From Rhizobacter sp. (GTDB taxonomy: Bacteria; Pseudomonadota; Gammaproteobacteria; Burkholderiales; Burkholderiaceae_C): a stretch of DNA of 11,812 nt. Shown here piece after piece: positions 1-7,803 of this stretch (the stretch's first letter is position 1; each line of letters begins with the position of its first letter). The notes beneath the pieces are model-generated. The model saw nothing but the letters and a program-made list of their open reading frames with translations, did not search any database and was not told the origin of the DNA. Made by a program: the position numbers and the translations under genes. Location: positions 1 through 11,812 of the forward strand of contig JANYBE010000354.1 in the NCBI GenBank assembly GCA_025360945.1, written 5' to 3'.

Positions 1-119
1 CGCCAGGCCGGGGCCGCGGCCAGGCGCGCGCCCCACCAGGCGGGCTGCGCGGTGGTCACGCCGTCGCCCGAGTTCGTCCCGGGTTTGAGTGGGTTGGTCA
101 CTTTGCGGTCCTGGGCCAT
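1..119 (-). CDS. Unrecognised protein, 5' end only (runs off left edge)
   Basis: An open frame reads leftward from an ATG at 119 to the window edge, giving 39 codons that begin MAQDRKVTNPLKPG and end in an Ala/Trp-rich stretch (QPAWWGARLAAAPAW). An in-frame TAG lies six codons upstream of the ATG, so the start is bounded, but no clear Shine-Dalgarno sequence precedes it. No signal peptide or known motif can be judged from this fragment. It is divergent from the BBE-type oxidase with a 65-bp gap, so the two would share a promoter region. I do not recognise the family. The gene is plausible because the frame stays open to the edge and the spacing is natural, but it could be a chance ORF. Confidence 0.4.
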   Translation of the reverse strand, partial: MAQDRKVTNPLKPGTNSGDGVTTAQPAWWGARLAAAPAW

Positions 120-173
120 CTGATCGCGGTCATTCTAGGCAGCGCACCCCGACGCCTGAGCGTCTTTCGCACG

Positions 174-180
174 AAAGGAA
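174..180 (+). promoter_or_regulatory. Ribosome binding site that fixes the start of the BBE oxidase
   Basis: AAAGGAA lies four bases before the ATG at 185. The longer frame that opens at 89 has no such site and would add 32 residues with no family resemblance ahead of the twin-arginine signal. The start at 185 is therefore preferred. Confidence 0.6.
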
Positions 181-184
181 TTCC

Positions 185-2008
185 ATGAACAGAAGACGTC
201 TCGTGCAGGCCGCCGCGGCCATGCCGCTGCTGGCAAGCACAATCCCCGCGTTGTTCGCCAAGACGATTGCAAAGACGCCGCCCCTGGGCTTGCGCCGCGT
301 CCGCCCCGGCGATCCGGGTTGGCCTTCGGACGCGCTGTGGGGGCAGCTCGGGCGCGACGTCGGGGGTCGTCTCGTGAAGGTCGCCCGGCCGCTGGACGCG
401 TGCCGCGACGCGCCGACTGCCGCTGCCTGCACTGAGCTCTTCAAGTCGTTGAAGAATCCGTATTTCATAGGCGATGCGGTCGGCCTGACGCAGTCGCTCG
501 GCTGGGTCGATGCCTGGACATCGCAGCCGAGCGTGTATGCGGTGGCCGCCCGCACCACCGACGATGTCGTGGCCGCTGTCAACTTCGCCCGCCAGCACAG
601 CCTGCGACTGGTCGTGAAGGGCGGAGGCCACAGCTACCAGGGCACCTCCAACGCGCCGGACTCCCTGCTGGTCTGGACGCGAAAGATGAACGACGTCGCT
701 CTTCACGATGCGTTCGTCGCGACGGGATGCCAGGCGCAGGCGAAGCCGACGCGGGCGGTCACGGTCGGGGCCGGCGCGCTGTGGGCGCATGTCTACGACG
801 TGGTCACGACCCGAGCGGGCGGCTATGTCCAGGGTGGCGGCTGCATGACGGTGGGCGTGGCCGGGCTGGTTCAGAGCGGCGGCTTTGGGAGCTTTTCCAA
901 GGCCTTCGGGCTGGCCTCGGGAAGCCTGCTTCAGGCCGAGGTCGTCACCGCCGATGGTGTCGTTCGCACTGCCAACGCCTGCACGAATCCGGACCTGTTC
1001 TGGGGGCTCAAGGGTGGCGGCGGTGGCAGTCTGGGCGTGGTCACCCGGCTCACCCTGCGGGTCCATGAACTGCCCGAGACCTTCGGCGCCGTAAACATGA
1101 CGATCAAGGCCACATCTGCGCCCGCGTTCCGCCGGCTCATCGGCCTGATCGTCGACTTCTACAGCCACAGCCTGATGAACCCGCACTGGGGTGAGCAGAT
1201 CCGTTTGCGTCCCGACGACGTCCTCAAGATCTCGATGGTGTTCCAGGGGCTGGACCGCAGCCAGGCACAAGCGGCCTGGCAACCGTTCATGGATTCGCTC
1301 GCCGTCGCACCCGAGGAATTCAAGGTCGAGCTCTCGCCGCTGAAGATCGTGTCGACGTCGGCCCGGGACTTCTGGGCGCCGACGATGATCAAGAGGCTCC
1401 TCGGCTTCATCAGCAGCGACGACCGGCCCAGCGCACCGAAGGGCAACGTGTTCTGGCCCGGCGATCAGGGGCAGGCGGGTCAGGTCCTGCACGGCTACCA
1501 ATCCGCCTGGCTTGCAGCGGCGCTTCTGCGCGACGAACGACGCCCAGCCTTTTGTGATGCCCTGTTTGCTGCGACCCGGCATTGGGGCTTGTCTTTGCAC
1601 GTGAATAAGGGCCTTGCCGGCGCCCCCGCCGAGACGATTGTCGCGGCCAGGGACACTGCGATGAACCCGGCCGTGCTGGACGCCTTCGCGTTGGTGATCC
1701 TCGGCGCGCAGGGGCCGCCGGCCTATCCCGGCGTTGCGGGTCACGAGCCCGACGCCGTGCTGGCGCGCCAGCGCGCGCAGGCCATCGAACGCGCGATGAG
1801 CGAACTGCGCAAGCAGGCGCCGAACGCCGGCGCCTATGTGTCGGAGAGCAACTTCTTCGAACCGGACTGGCAACAGTCTTTCTGGGGTTCGAACTACCCG
1901 GCCTTGCTGGCGGTGAAGGAGAAGTACGACCCCGACGGCCTCTTCTTCATCCACCACGGCGTCGGCAGCGAACGCTGGAGCGCCGACGGTTTCACGGCGC
2001 TGAAGTGA
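185..2008 (+). CDS. Exported FAD-linked oxidoreductase, berberine-bridge-enzyme (BBE) type
   Basis: This is a 607-residue flavoprotein of the PCMH/FAD_binding_4 plus BBE family, whose members oxidise alcohols, sugars or alkaloid-like substrates using O2 or another acceptor. The N-terminus (MNRRRLVQAAAAMPLLAS) looks like a twin-arginine signal, so export to the periplasm after cofactor loading is likely. The FAD domain covers about residues 115-295. It has the KGGGHSYQG motif with His149 and GGGCMTVGVAG with Cys220, the two residues that in BBE-type enzymes bind FAD covalently. A GLKGGGGGSLGVVT glycine-rich strand follows at 274-287. The C-terminal BBE segment (about 551-607) ends with the family pattern FWGSNY, KYDPDGLFF and HHGVGSERW. 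Length is slightly above the usual 450-550 because of an N-terminal extension of about 100 residues. The substrate cannot be told. It converges on the amine-oxidase-like gene with a 17-bp tail overlap. Confidence 0.9.
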   Translation: MNRRRLVQAAAAMPLLASTIPALFAKTIAKTPPLGLRRVRPGDPGWPSDALWGQLGRDVGGRLVKVARPLDACRDAPTAAACTELFKSLKNPYFIGDAVGLTQSLGWVDAWTSQPSVYAVAARTTDDVVAAVNFARQHSLRLVVKGGGHSYQGTSNAPDSLLVWTRKMNDVALHDAFVATGCQAQAKPTRAVTVGAGALWAHVYDVVTTRAGGYVQGGGCMTVGVAGLVQSGGFGSFSKAFGLASGSLLQAEVVTADGVVRTANACTNPDLFWGLKGGGGGSLGVVTRLTLRVHELPETFGAVNMTIKATSAPAFRRLIGLIVDFYSHSLMNPHWGEQIRLRPDDVLKISMVFQGLDRSQAQAAWQPFMDSLAVAPEEFKVELSPLKIVSTSARDFWAPTMIKRLLGFISSDDRPSAPKGNVFWPGDQGQAGQVLHGYQSAWLAAALLRDERRPAFCDALFAATRHWGLSLHVNKGLAGAPAETIVAARDTAMNPAVLDAFALVILGAQGPPAYPGVAGHEPDAVLARQRAQAIERAMSELRKQAPNAGAYVSESNFFEPDWQQSFWGSNYPALLAVKEKYDPDGLFFIHHGVGSERWSADGFTALK

Positions 2009-3635
2009 TCCCGCGCAAAACCTGCGTGGCCGCGCGTGCACCCTGGTACATCGCCTCCTCGAATACCGAATAGGTTGACAGGTCGGTGTGCCCGAAATGC
2101 ACGCGGCGTTGCGGCGCTGCGAGCGCGCGCAGCGCGGCGCTGCTGCGCAGTCCCGGCACCGGGATGCTCATGGCATGGCCATAGCGCATCAGGTCGATCT
2201 GCTTGAGCTTGCGCGGCAGGTCGGGGTGCACGCGCGCGAGCTCCTGCACCACCGCCTGGGACCATGTCGACCATGGCTCATCGAGCAAACGCGCGCGTTG
2301 TTGGGCCAACTGCGCGGGCGTGTTGCCGCCCAGCGCCCAGTACGCGGTGAGCACCGTCGGCCCAGGGATGCTGCGCGTGCTCTGGTGCATCGCGTCGACA
2401 TAGCCAAGCGTGGGCAGTGCGCTGCCGGCGTCGTAGATCACGTTGTCCCACGAGGGCGGCGCACCGGGGTGGTCGTCCAGGACCTGGTCGAGGTGCAGGT
2501 TGCTCACCAGCCAAGGTGCATGCCGCATCGTCGCGGCGGCCTGGGTCAACGCCGCGAGCGGCGTGGCCAGCAGGCGTGCGGCGATGAAGAGCGGCACGGC
2601 GAGGACGAGGCGCCCGGCCGTCCAGCGCTCGCCGCGCTGCGCGCGCGCGTTCCATACATCGACGCTCACGTCGCTGCGGTTCTCGGTCACGCGCAGCGCG
2701 ACCATGCCCGTGTGAATGCGTTCGTCTAGAGGTGCGGCCAGGCGTTGGCTCAGCCACGCGTTGCCCTCGGGCCAGGTCAGCAGGCCATCGCGCTCGGGCA
2801 CACCCTCGCCCGGCGCGTGAAAGCCGTGACGGCTCGCGAAGTAGTGCAGCCCGGCCCAGGCAGAGACCTGGGCCGCGCCGGCGCCGTAGTCGTCGCGGCA
2901 GCAGTAGTCGAGGTACCAGCGCAGCGCCGGTACGTTCAGTCCTTGCGCGTCCAGCCAGGGCGCGAAGGCGACAGCGTCGAGTGCCTCGAGCGCTGGTGAC
3001 CAGCTGCTGCGCGCGGTGGGCATGCTGAACGCGCCGCCCTCGCCCGCGCGGTCAACCGCAGCGCTGAACTGGCGGTACTGTGCGAGCGTGGCCACACGCT
3101 GATCGGCCGGTAGCGCCTCGATCGGCGGCAGCAGACCTTCGACCCAGTGGCCGGCGATGTTGAGCCGCTCCTGTGGGCTGTGGCACAGCTGGCGTTCGTC
3201 GTAGACCGGTTGACCGGCTTCGGTGCGACGCAGGCCCAGTGCTTCGAGCAGCTCGATGACCTCGACCGCCTGCTCGCTCGGCACCGGCAGGTAGTGCGCG
3301 CCGAGCGGGCACGCCATGCCGGCGATGCGGTGGCCGCGGCTGTTGCCGCCGGCAACGTCTTCGAGGTCAAGGACATGCACATCGTCGACGCCGCGCTGCG
3401 CCAGTGTTCGCGCAGCAGCCAAGCCGCACACGCCGGCACCTACGACGAGCACCGACGCGCGGCGCTGCGTCTCGGCTGGCGGCAGACTGCCGGACTTCAC
3501 CTCCCGCAGGCGGTGGCCGCGCTGCGCGTTCGCGCCGACCCAGCCACCGGTGTAGGCCGCCGGCGCGCCCCGCGTGCAGCCTGCGAACGGCAGCGCAGCC
3601 GCGGCGCCAAGCAGGTTGCGCCGTTGCACGTTCAC
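1992..3635 (-). CDS. FAD-dependent amine-oxidase-like protein, Tat lipoprotein
   Basis: This is a 547-residue flavoprotein of the NAD(P)/FAD amine oxidase type. The N-terminus (VNVQRRNLLGAAAALPFAGC) combines a twin-arginine motif (QRRNLLG) with a lipobox-like cysteine at 20, so it is probably a folded, exported lipoprotein. The Rossmann dinucleotide motif GAGVCG is at 66-71 with the acidic strand end at Asp90 and a GG at 96-97. The C-terminal flavin-closing segment (about 511-541: VHFGHTDLS, then EEAMYQGARAATQVL) matches the amine oxidase pattern. The GTG at 3635 is chosen because it overlaps the SpeE stop as GTGA and directly precedes the signal. The frame is open for 67 codons upstream, but those lie inside speE. 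A second GTG two codons on is also possible. Being last in the SpeE operon makes a polyamine or modified amine a reasonable substrate guess, but the family also includes desaturases and other oxidases. Confidence 0.85.
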   Translation of the reverse strand: MNVQRRNLLGAAAALPFAGCTRGAPAAYTGGWVGANAQRGHRLREVKSGSLPPAETQRRASVLVVGAGVCGLAAARTLAQRGVDDVHVLDLEDVAGGNSRGHRIAGMACPLGAHYLPVPSEQAVEVIELLEALGLRRTEAGQPVYDERQLCHSPQERLNIAGHWVEGLLPPIEALPADQRVATLAQYRQFSAAVDRAGEGGAFSMPTARSSWSPALEALDAVAFAPWLDAQGLNVPALRWYLDYCCRDDYGAGAAQVSAWAGLHYFASRHGFHAPGEGVPERDGLLTWPEGNAWLSQRLAAPLDERIHTGMVALRVTENRSDVSVDVWNARAQRGERWTAGRLVLAVPLFIAARLLATPLAALTQAAATMRHAPWLVSNLHLDQVLDDHPGAPPSWDNVIYDAGSALPTLGYVDAMHQSTRSIPGPTVLTAYWALGGNTPAQLAQQRARLLDEPWSTWSQAVVQELARVHPDLPRKLKQIDLMRYGHAMSIPVPGLRSSAALRALAAPQRRVHFGHTDLSTYSVFEEAMYQGARAATQVLRGITSAP

Positions 3636-5194
3636 TGGTGCACCCTGCCCCACTCGTCCTCGAAGGTCTGAACCAGCACCTGGTTTGACAGCCGGTTCAC
3701 CTGCGTCGTCACGCGCGCCATGTCGAGCGGAAAGTTGAACAGCGTCGGCAGGTCGGCCACGCTCAGGAAGCGCAAGCCTTCGGGCAACGCCGTGGGCATT
3801 CGGAACGGCCGGCGACTCGCGAGGATGAACCCCCACTCGCCGAAGCTCGGCACATGCGCGTGGTACGGCGCGGTCCCCAGGCCGGCGGCTTCGATCGTGG
3901 TCGCGACGGTCCAGAAACTCTTGCGCGCGATCAGCGGTGATGTGGTCTGCACGACCGCAAAGCCGCTCGCGTTCAGGTGCTGGTCGATCAGCCGGTAGAA
4001 GCTCGCGGTGTAGAGCTTGCCAATCGAGAAGTTGGTCGGATCCGGGAAGTCGGCCACGATCACATCGAAGCTATCGGTGTTCTGCTCGAGCCACGCGAAC
4101 GCATCGGCGTTCACCACCTTGAGTTTTGGCGAGAGAAGCGAGTCGGCATTCAGCTGGCGCAACAGCGGCTGCGTCGAGAAGAGTTGCGTCATGTGCGGAT
4201 CGAGCTCGACCAGCGTGACGCGCTCTACGCTGGCGTACTTGAGGATCTCGCGCGCCGCCATGCCGTCGCCGCCGCCCAGCACCAGCACGTTCTTCGGCGC
4301 GCCGTGTGCGGCCATCGCCGGGTGGACGAGCGCCTCGTGGTAGCGGTACTCGTCGCGCGAATGGAACTGCAGGTTGCCGTTCAGGAACAGCCGCACGCCC
4401 TGCTTGCTCGCAGTGACGACGACGCGCTGGTACGCGCTGGTTTCGCTGTACAGCACGTGGTCGGCGTAGAAGCGGTCTTCGGCCCAGGTCGTCACTGCAT
4501 CGGCGGCGACGAACGCGGCGAGCAGCGCGGCGATCGTCAACGCGCAGGCCAGTGCGTGCGCGGCAAAGCGCCGCAACTCGCCGCGGAACAACAGCAACGC
4601 CCACACCGCCACGGCCGCGTTGAGCAGACCAAAGAACGCGCCGGTGCGGATCAGCCCGAGATGCGGCACCAGCAGGAGCGGGAACGCGATCGCGACCGCG
4701 AGTGCACCGAGGTAGTCGAAGGTCAGTACCTGCGAGACCAGGTGGCCGAGCCCGCCGCCCTCGTGTCGGTTGTGACGCCTCAGCAGACGCATCACAAGCG
4801 GAATCTCGAGCCCGACCAGAACGCCCACCGCCAGCACCAGCAGGTACAGCGCGAAGCGAAACGAGCCGCCGCTTAGCGACTGCAACGCAAACAGCGCCGC
4901 GGGCATCAGGCCGCCGACCAGCCCGACCAGCAGCTCGATGCGCAGGAAATGCGCGACCAGTTGCCGCTCGAAGAAGCGCGACAGGTACGAACCCACGCCC
5001 ATCGCGAACAGGTAGGTGCCAATGACGGTCGAGAACTGCAGGATCGAATCGCCCAGCAGGTAGCTCGCCAGCGTGCCGGCCGCAAGCTCGTACACCAAGC
5101 CACAGGCCGCGACGACGAAGACCGACGCGAGCAGCGCGACCTCGACGGGGCGAACCGAAGCGCGTTCCCCCACGGGGCTCAGAACCTCGGCCAC
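3632..5194 (-). CDS. Membrane-embedded spermidine synthase-like aminopropyltransferase
   Basis: This is a 520-residue protein: an N-terminal membrane region followed by a spermidine synthase (SpeE) fold. I count about seven hydrophobic segments (roughly 19-37, 46-70, 83-107, 113-138, 157-178, 183-204 and 210-232). The catalytic half is well conserved: LNGNLQFHSRDEYRYHE (271-287) matches the substrate-binding signature, GGGDG at 307-311 binds the AdoMet moiety, Glu330 (VELDP) is at the ribose-binding position, and ADFPDP (381-386) carries the Asp382/Asp385 pair of the DxxDP catalytic motif. Family reaction: transfer of an aminopropyl group from decarboxylated AdoMet to putrescine or another amine. 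The start is GTG, 13 bp after the DUF350 stop, without a strong Shine-Dalgarno, which suggests coupling. The stop overlaps the next gene by four bases. No speD gene lies in this operon. Whether it makes spermidine or a different product is unknown, so I leave the symbol blank. Confidence 0.9.
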   Translation of the reverse strand: MAEVLSPVGERASVRPVEVALLASVFVVAACGLVYELAAGTLASYLLGDSILQFSTVIGTYLFAMGVGSYLSRFFERQLVAHFLRIELLVGLVGGLMPAALFALQSLSGGSFRFALYLLVLAVGVLVGLEIPLVMRLLRRHNRHEGGGLGHLVSQVLTFDYLGALAVAIAFPLLLVPHLGLIRTGAFFGLLNAAVAVWALLLFRGELRRFAAHALACALTIAALLAAFVAADAVTTWAEDRFYADHVLYSETSAYQRVVVTASKQGVRLFLNGNLQFHSRDEYRYHEALVHPAMAAHGAPKNVLVLGGGDGMAAREILKYASVERVTLVELDPHMTQLFSTQPLLRQLNADSLLSPKLKVVNADAFAWLEQNTDSFDVIVADFPDPTNFSIGKLYTASFYRLIDQHLNASGFAVVQTTSPLIARKSFWTVATTIEAAGLGTAPYHAHVPSFGEWGFILASRRPFRMPTALPEGLRFLSVADLPTLFNFPLDMARVTTQVNRLSNQVLVQTFEDEWGRVHQ

Positions 5195-5207
5195 TCGGTT
5201 GGGCCGC

Positions 5208-5432
5208 TCACCCGTGCACCGCGGCCGCGACGATCAAGCCGATCGCGATGCACATCGAGCCGACGACGATCGCCAAGGCCATGTTCTTCTTCTCGATGAT
5301 TTCTCCCCACAGGTGGTAGGGTGTTAGCTTGTCGATGATGACGAAGCAGACCACGAAGATCGCCACGCCGATCAACGCGAACAAGATCGAGCCGACGATG
5401 ACGCCGGGCTTCATCCACTCAATTCCCATCAT
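5208..5432 (-). CDS. DUF350 family small membrane protein (YjfL-like)
   Basis: This is a 74-residue protein with two hydrophobic segments (about 12-33 and 49-72) joined by a short polar link (DKLTPYHLWGEIIEKKN). That is the size and layout of a single DUF350 unit, the family of E. coli YjfL. A GGAGG ribosome site (5439-5443) sits six bases before the first of two adjacent ATGs, so 5432 is preferred over 5429. It is the best ribosome site in the operon. The biochemical function of DUF350 is not established. In many genomes it sits next to DUF4178, SPFH and SpeE genes, as here, which suggests a membrane partner of the SpeE protein that follows 13 bp later. Confidence 0.9.
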   Translation of the reverse strand: MMGIEWMKPGVIVGSILFALIGVAIFVVCFVIIDKLTPYHLWGEIIEKKNMALAIVVGSMCIAIGLIVAAAVHG

Positions 5433-5438
5433 GGCGAA

Positions 5439-5443
5439 CCTCC
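5439..5443 (-). promoter_or_regulatory. Strong ribosome binding site of the DUF350 gene
   Basis: GGAGG reads on the minus strand within the 39-bp gap between the DUF4178 and DUF350 genes, six bases before the ATG at 5432. It decides the start of the small membrane protein. Confidence 0.6.
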
Positions 5444-5471
5444 AGTCTGTGCATTCAAAAATGGCGGGCGG

Positions 5472-7001
5472 TCACTTGTGCCCGCCGCCCCCGCTCGAAA
5501 AACCGCCGTACGAACCACCGCCGGTGCGGTAGCCGCTGCTACCGGAGCCATCGCCGCCGCTGCAACGAAACAGCAGCAGCATCACGATGATGATCGCGCC
5601 CCAGATCAGGATCTTCACCAGAATCGACGAGGCGTTCAGCGCCGTCGGCAGCGCATCGCGCTTCACCGCGGCGGCCTTGTCAGGCGCAAGCCTGAACGCC
5701 TTCATCACCTGATCGGCGCTCAGCGCGTCGCCGCCCGACCAGACGATCTCCGACGCGTCACCGGAGCCGGTCGCCTCGCGGTTCAGCCGCTTCGAGGCAG
5801 CCGCGCCGGTGCCCTGGTAGTCGGCGTTGAGCGTGCGCTGATTCTTCGTGACCTGCCAGTAGAACTCGCCGAGCACGTAGGTGACCATGCCGGTGTAGTC
5901 GTAGAGCTTGCGGTAGGCCGCACCCTGGTACTTCACGCTGTTGCCGCTGCCCTCGGGTACGCCCGTGATCGGTGCCGTCCAGCTCCAGCCGTCCTGCGCA
6001 TCGACGATGAACGCAAAGCCCTCGGTGCGGTGGTACAGCAGATATTCGCGCCAGAAGCTCTGTTCGTCGTCGGCGCCTTGCGCCACTTCGCAGCGCTCGA
6101 CGTAGCCGACCACCTGCCACGGCAGCACGGTGCCGCGCGTCAGCGCCAGCGTGCCGGTGCTGCCGAGCGGGATCAGCGGTTCGGAGCCGTTCTCCTGCGC
6201 GTAGTGCGCCAGATCGCCACCCACGCCTTGCGACACATCGACGACCGAGGCGCATTGATGGCAGACGATGGACTGCGTCGTCGACAGCTTGATGTCGAGC
6301 GCTGCGCCGCAGTTCGGGCACTCCACGCCGCGCGCCTTGAGCGTCTTCTCGCTCGCCTGCGCGAGGCCGGTCATCGCGAGCTCGGTGATTGCCACCGAAC
6401 GGCCCATGGACCAGCGCGGTTGGCCCGGTTCGCTGTAGTCCAGCGTGCCGACTTCGCCGCGCGCGTTGCGCAGGTCGGAGACAACGAAGCCGCGGGTCAG
6501 GTTGGGCGTATACGGCAGCTCGCCCTGCGCCGCGATCAGCTTTGCGGCGCTGACCGACGCGACGGTCCATGGCTGCCCCGCGAGCATCAGCGGCGCGCCG
6601 GCCTTCAGGCTGGTCGCGGCCGGAGTGCCGCCTTCGAGCGGCGCATCGAGCGCCAGTACATAGCGGCCGTTGTCCTCGCTCAGCCAGGCCGACTTGCCGT
6701 TGTCGAACAGCGCGTGCCACTCGTTCCAGGTGCCTTCGGCATAGCGGAATTGCAGCCGCCCGACCAGCGTGAACGCGACACCCTGAAACTTGCCGGCGGC
6801 ACCGAGCTGCAATGGCGAGTGATCGTCGAACAGCTCGGCGCTCTCGCCGATCTTGCGTAGCGCGTCGCCCTCGCGCACGACCGTACTCTTGCAGAAGCTG
6901 CAGACGGCGAAGACCGACGCCGGCGAACGAAAGTCCACCGGCGCGCCGCAATTCGGGCACGCCGCGCGATAACCGCGCTGCGGTGACTGCTCGGTGGCCA
7001 A
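5472..7001 (-). CDS. DUF4178 membrane protein with two zinc ribbons and a Gly-rich tail
   Basis: This 509-residue protein is built as a repeat: zinc ribbon (Cys15, Cys18, Cys34, Cys37), a beta-rich DUF4178 domain (about 60-205), a second zinc ribbon (Cys228, Cys231, Cys247, Cys250) and a second DUF4178 domain (about 275-395). A single membrane helix follows at about 460-479, then a 30-residue Gly/Ser tail ending in GGGGHK. Both ribbons have complete CxxC pairs, so metal binding is likely. With one C-terminal helix, the bulk should face the cytoplasm as a tail-anchored protein; this is inference. The start is TTG at 7001. No ATG or GTG precedes the first ribbon, and it lies 10 bp after the SPFH stop with only a weak ribosome site, so coupling is probable. 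The family function is unknown. Neighbours link it to SPFH and polyamine genes. Confidence 0.88.
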   Translation of the reverse strand: MATEQSPQRGYRAACPNCGAPVDFRSPASVFAVCSFCKSTVVREGDALRKIGESAELFDDHSPLQLGAAGKFQGVAFTLVGRLQFRYAEGTWNEWHALFDNGKSAWLSEDNGRYVLALDAPLEGGTPAATSLKAGAPLMLAGQPWTVASVSAAKLIAAQGELPYTPNLTRGFVVSDLRNARGEVGTLDYSEPGQPRWSMGRSVAITELAMTGLAQASEKTLKARGVECPNCGAALDIKLSTTQSIVCHQCASVVDVSQGVGGDLAHYAQENGSEPLIPLGSTGTLALTRGTVLPWQVVGYVERCEVAQGADDEQSFWREYLLYHRTEGFAFIVDAQDGWSWTAPITGVPEGSGNSVKYQGAAYRKLYDYTGMVTYVLGEFYWQVTKNQRTLNADYQGTGAAASKRLNREATGSGDASEIVWSGGDALSADQVMKAFRLAPDKAAAVKRDALPTALNASSILVKILIWGAIIIVMLLLFRCSGGDGSGSSGYRTGGGSYGGFSSGGGGHK

Positions 7002-7011
7002 TGAAGAGTCT

Positions 7012-7803
7012 CTACACGAGCTTCTTCAGCAGCTCAGCCTTCTTCGCGTCGAACTCTTCCTGCGTCAGGATGCCCTTGATCTTGAGCTCGCCGAGCTTCT
7101 CGAGCGTGGCCATCACGTCGTCGGGCCTCACGCCGGCAGACGCGGCAGCCGCAGCCGCCGCGTTCTGGCCCTGCAGGCCCTGGTTGAGCTGCTGCGCCAT
7201 CACCTGGCCGAGCGCGACACCCGCGCCCAGCCCCATCGCGTCGCCCACCACGCCACCGCCGCCGGCCGCGCCCTCGGCGAACTTCGGAATCGACTGCGCC
7301 GTCTGGTACTGCATGAACTTACCCATGTCGCCAACCATCCCCATGCCGATCTTCTGGTCGAGGATCTTTTGCAGCTCCTCGGGCAGCGAGACATTTTGCA
7401 TCGTCACGCCTTCGAGCTTGAGACCGAGTGCAGCGAAGGCCGGCGCGGTCGCGTCGAGCAACGCCTTCGCAAACGCGACCTGGTTGGCCGCGAGGTCGAG
7501 GAACGCGACGCCGCTGGATGCCACCGCGTCCGAGATGTGCTGCAGCATCAGCCCGCGCAGCTGGCCGTCGAGGTCTGCCACCGCGTAGGTGTCGCGCGTG
7601 CCCGAGATCTCGGTGTGGAACAGCTTCGGATCGGCAATGCGGTAGCTATAGTTGCCGAAGGCGCGCAGGCGCACCGCGCCGAAGTCCTTGTCGCGGATCG
7701 TCACCGGCTGGGTCGTGCCCCAGCGCTGGTCGACCTGCTGGCGCGTGCTGAAGAAATACACGTCGCTCTTGAACGGGCTCTTGAAGAGCTTGTCCCAGTT
7801 CAC
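7012..7803 (-). CDS. SPFH-domain protein, C-terminal part with SHOCT tail (frameshift-separated)
   Basis: This 263-residue ORF holds most of an SPFH (band 7, YdjI/virion-core-like, COG4260-type) protein. It opens with NWDKLFKSPFKSDVYFF, which continues directly from the upstream ORF, then RDKDFGAVRLRAFGNYSYRI (38-56) and the SPFH body to about 150. A Gly/Ala-rich linker follows (about 176-225), and a SHOCT domain at 228-263 (LGELKIKGILTQEEFDAKK). SPFH proteins oligomerise on membranes and organise microdomains; SHOCT tails occur on many oligomeric or membrane proteins. The only start in frame is a GTG overlapping the stop of the upstream ORF (GTGA), with no ribosome site. Either a one-base frameshift has split the gene or the two halves are made by coupled translation. 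The two parts together total 343 residues, about the usual family length. Confidence 0.82.
   Translation of the reverse strand: MNWDKLFKSPFKSDVYFFSTRQQVDQRWGTTQPVTIRDKDFGAVRLRAFGNYSYRIADPKLFHTEISGTRDTYAVADLDGQLRGLMLQHISDAVASSGVAFLDLAANQVAFAKALLDATAPAFAALGLKLEGVTMQNVSLPEELQKILDQKIGMGMVGDMGKFMQYQTAQSIPKFAEGAAGGGGVVGDAMGLGAGVALGQVMAQQLNQGLQGQNAAAAAAASAGVRPDDVMATLEKLGELKIKGILTQEEFDAKKAELLKKLV

Noticed and set aside
98..2041. A 647-codon open frame antisense to the BBE oxidase
   Set aside because: It is Arg/Gly/His-rich with no recognisable motif and is a usual result of high GC at third positions. The plus-strand protein has clear family motifs throughout.
3977..4876. A 299-codon plus-strand frame over the SpeE gene
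   Set aside because: The translation is Arg/Gln/His-rich and motif-free; the minus strand has all the SpeE catalytic motifs.
5478..6860. A 460-codon plus-strand frame over the DUF4178 gene
   Set aside because: Low-complexity Arg/Ala-rich translation without motifs; the opposite strand encodes paired zinc ribbons and a membrane helix.
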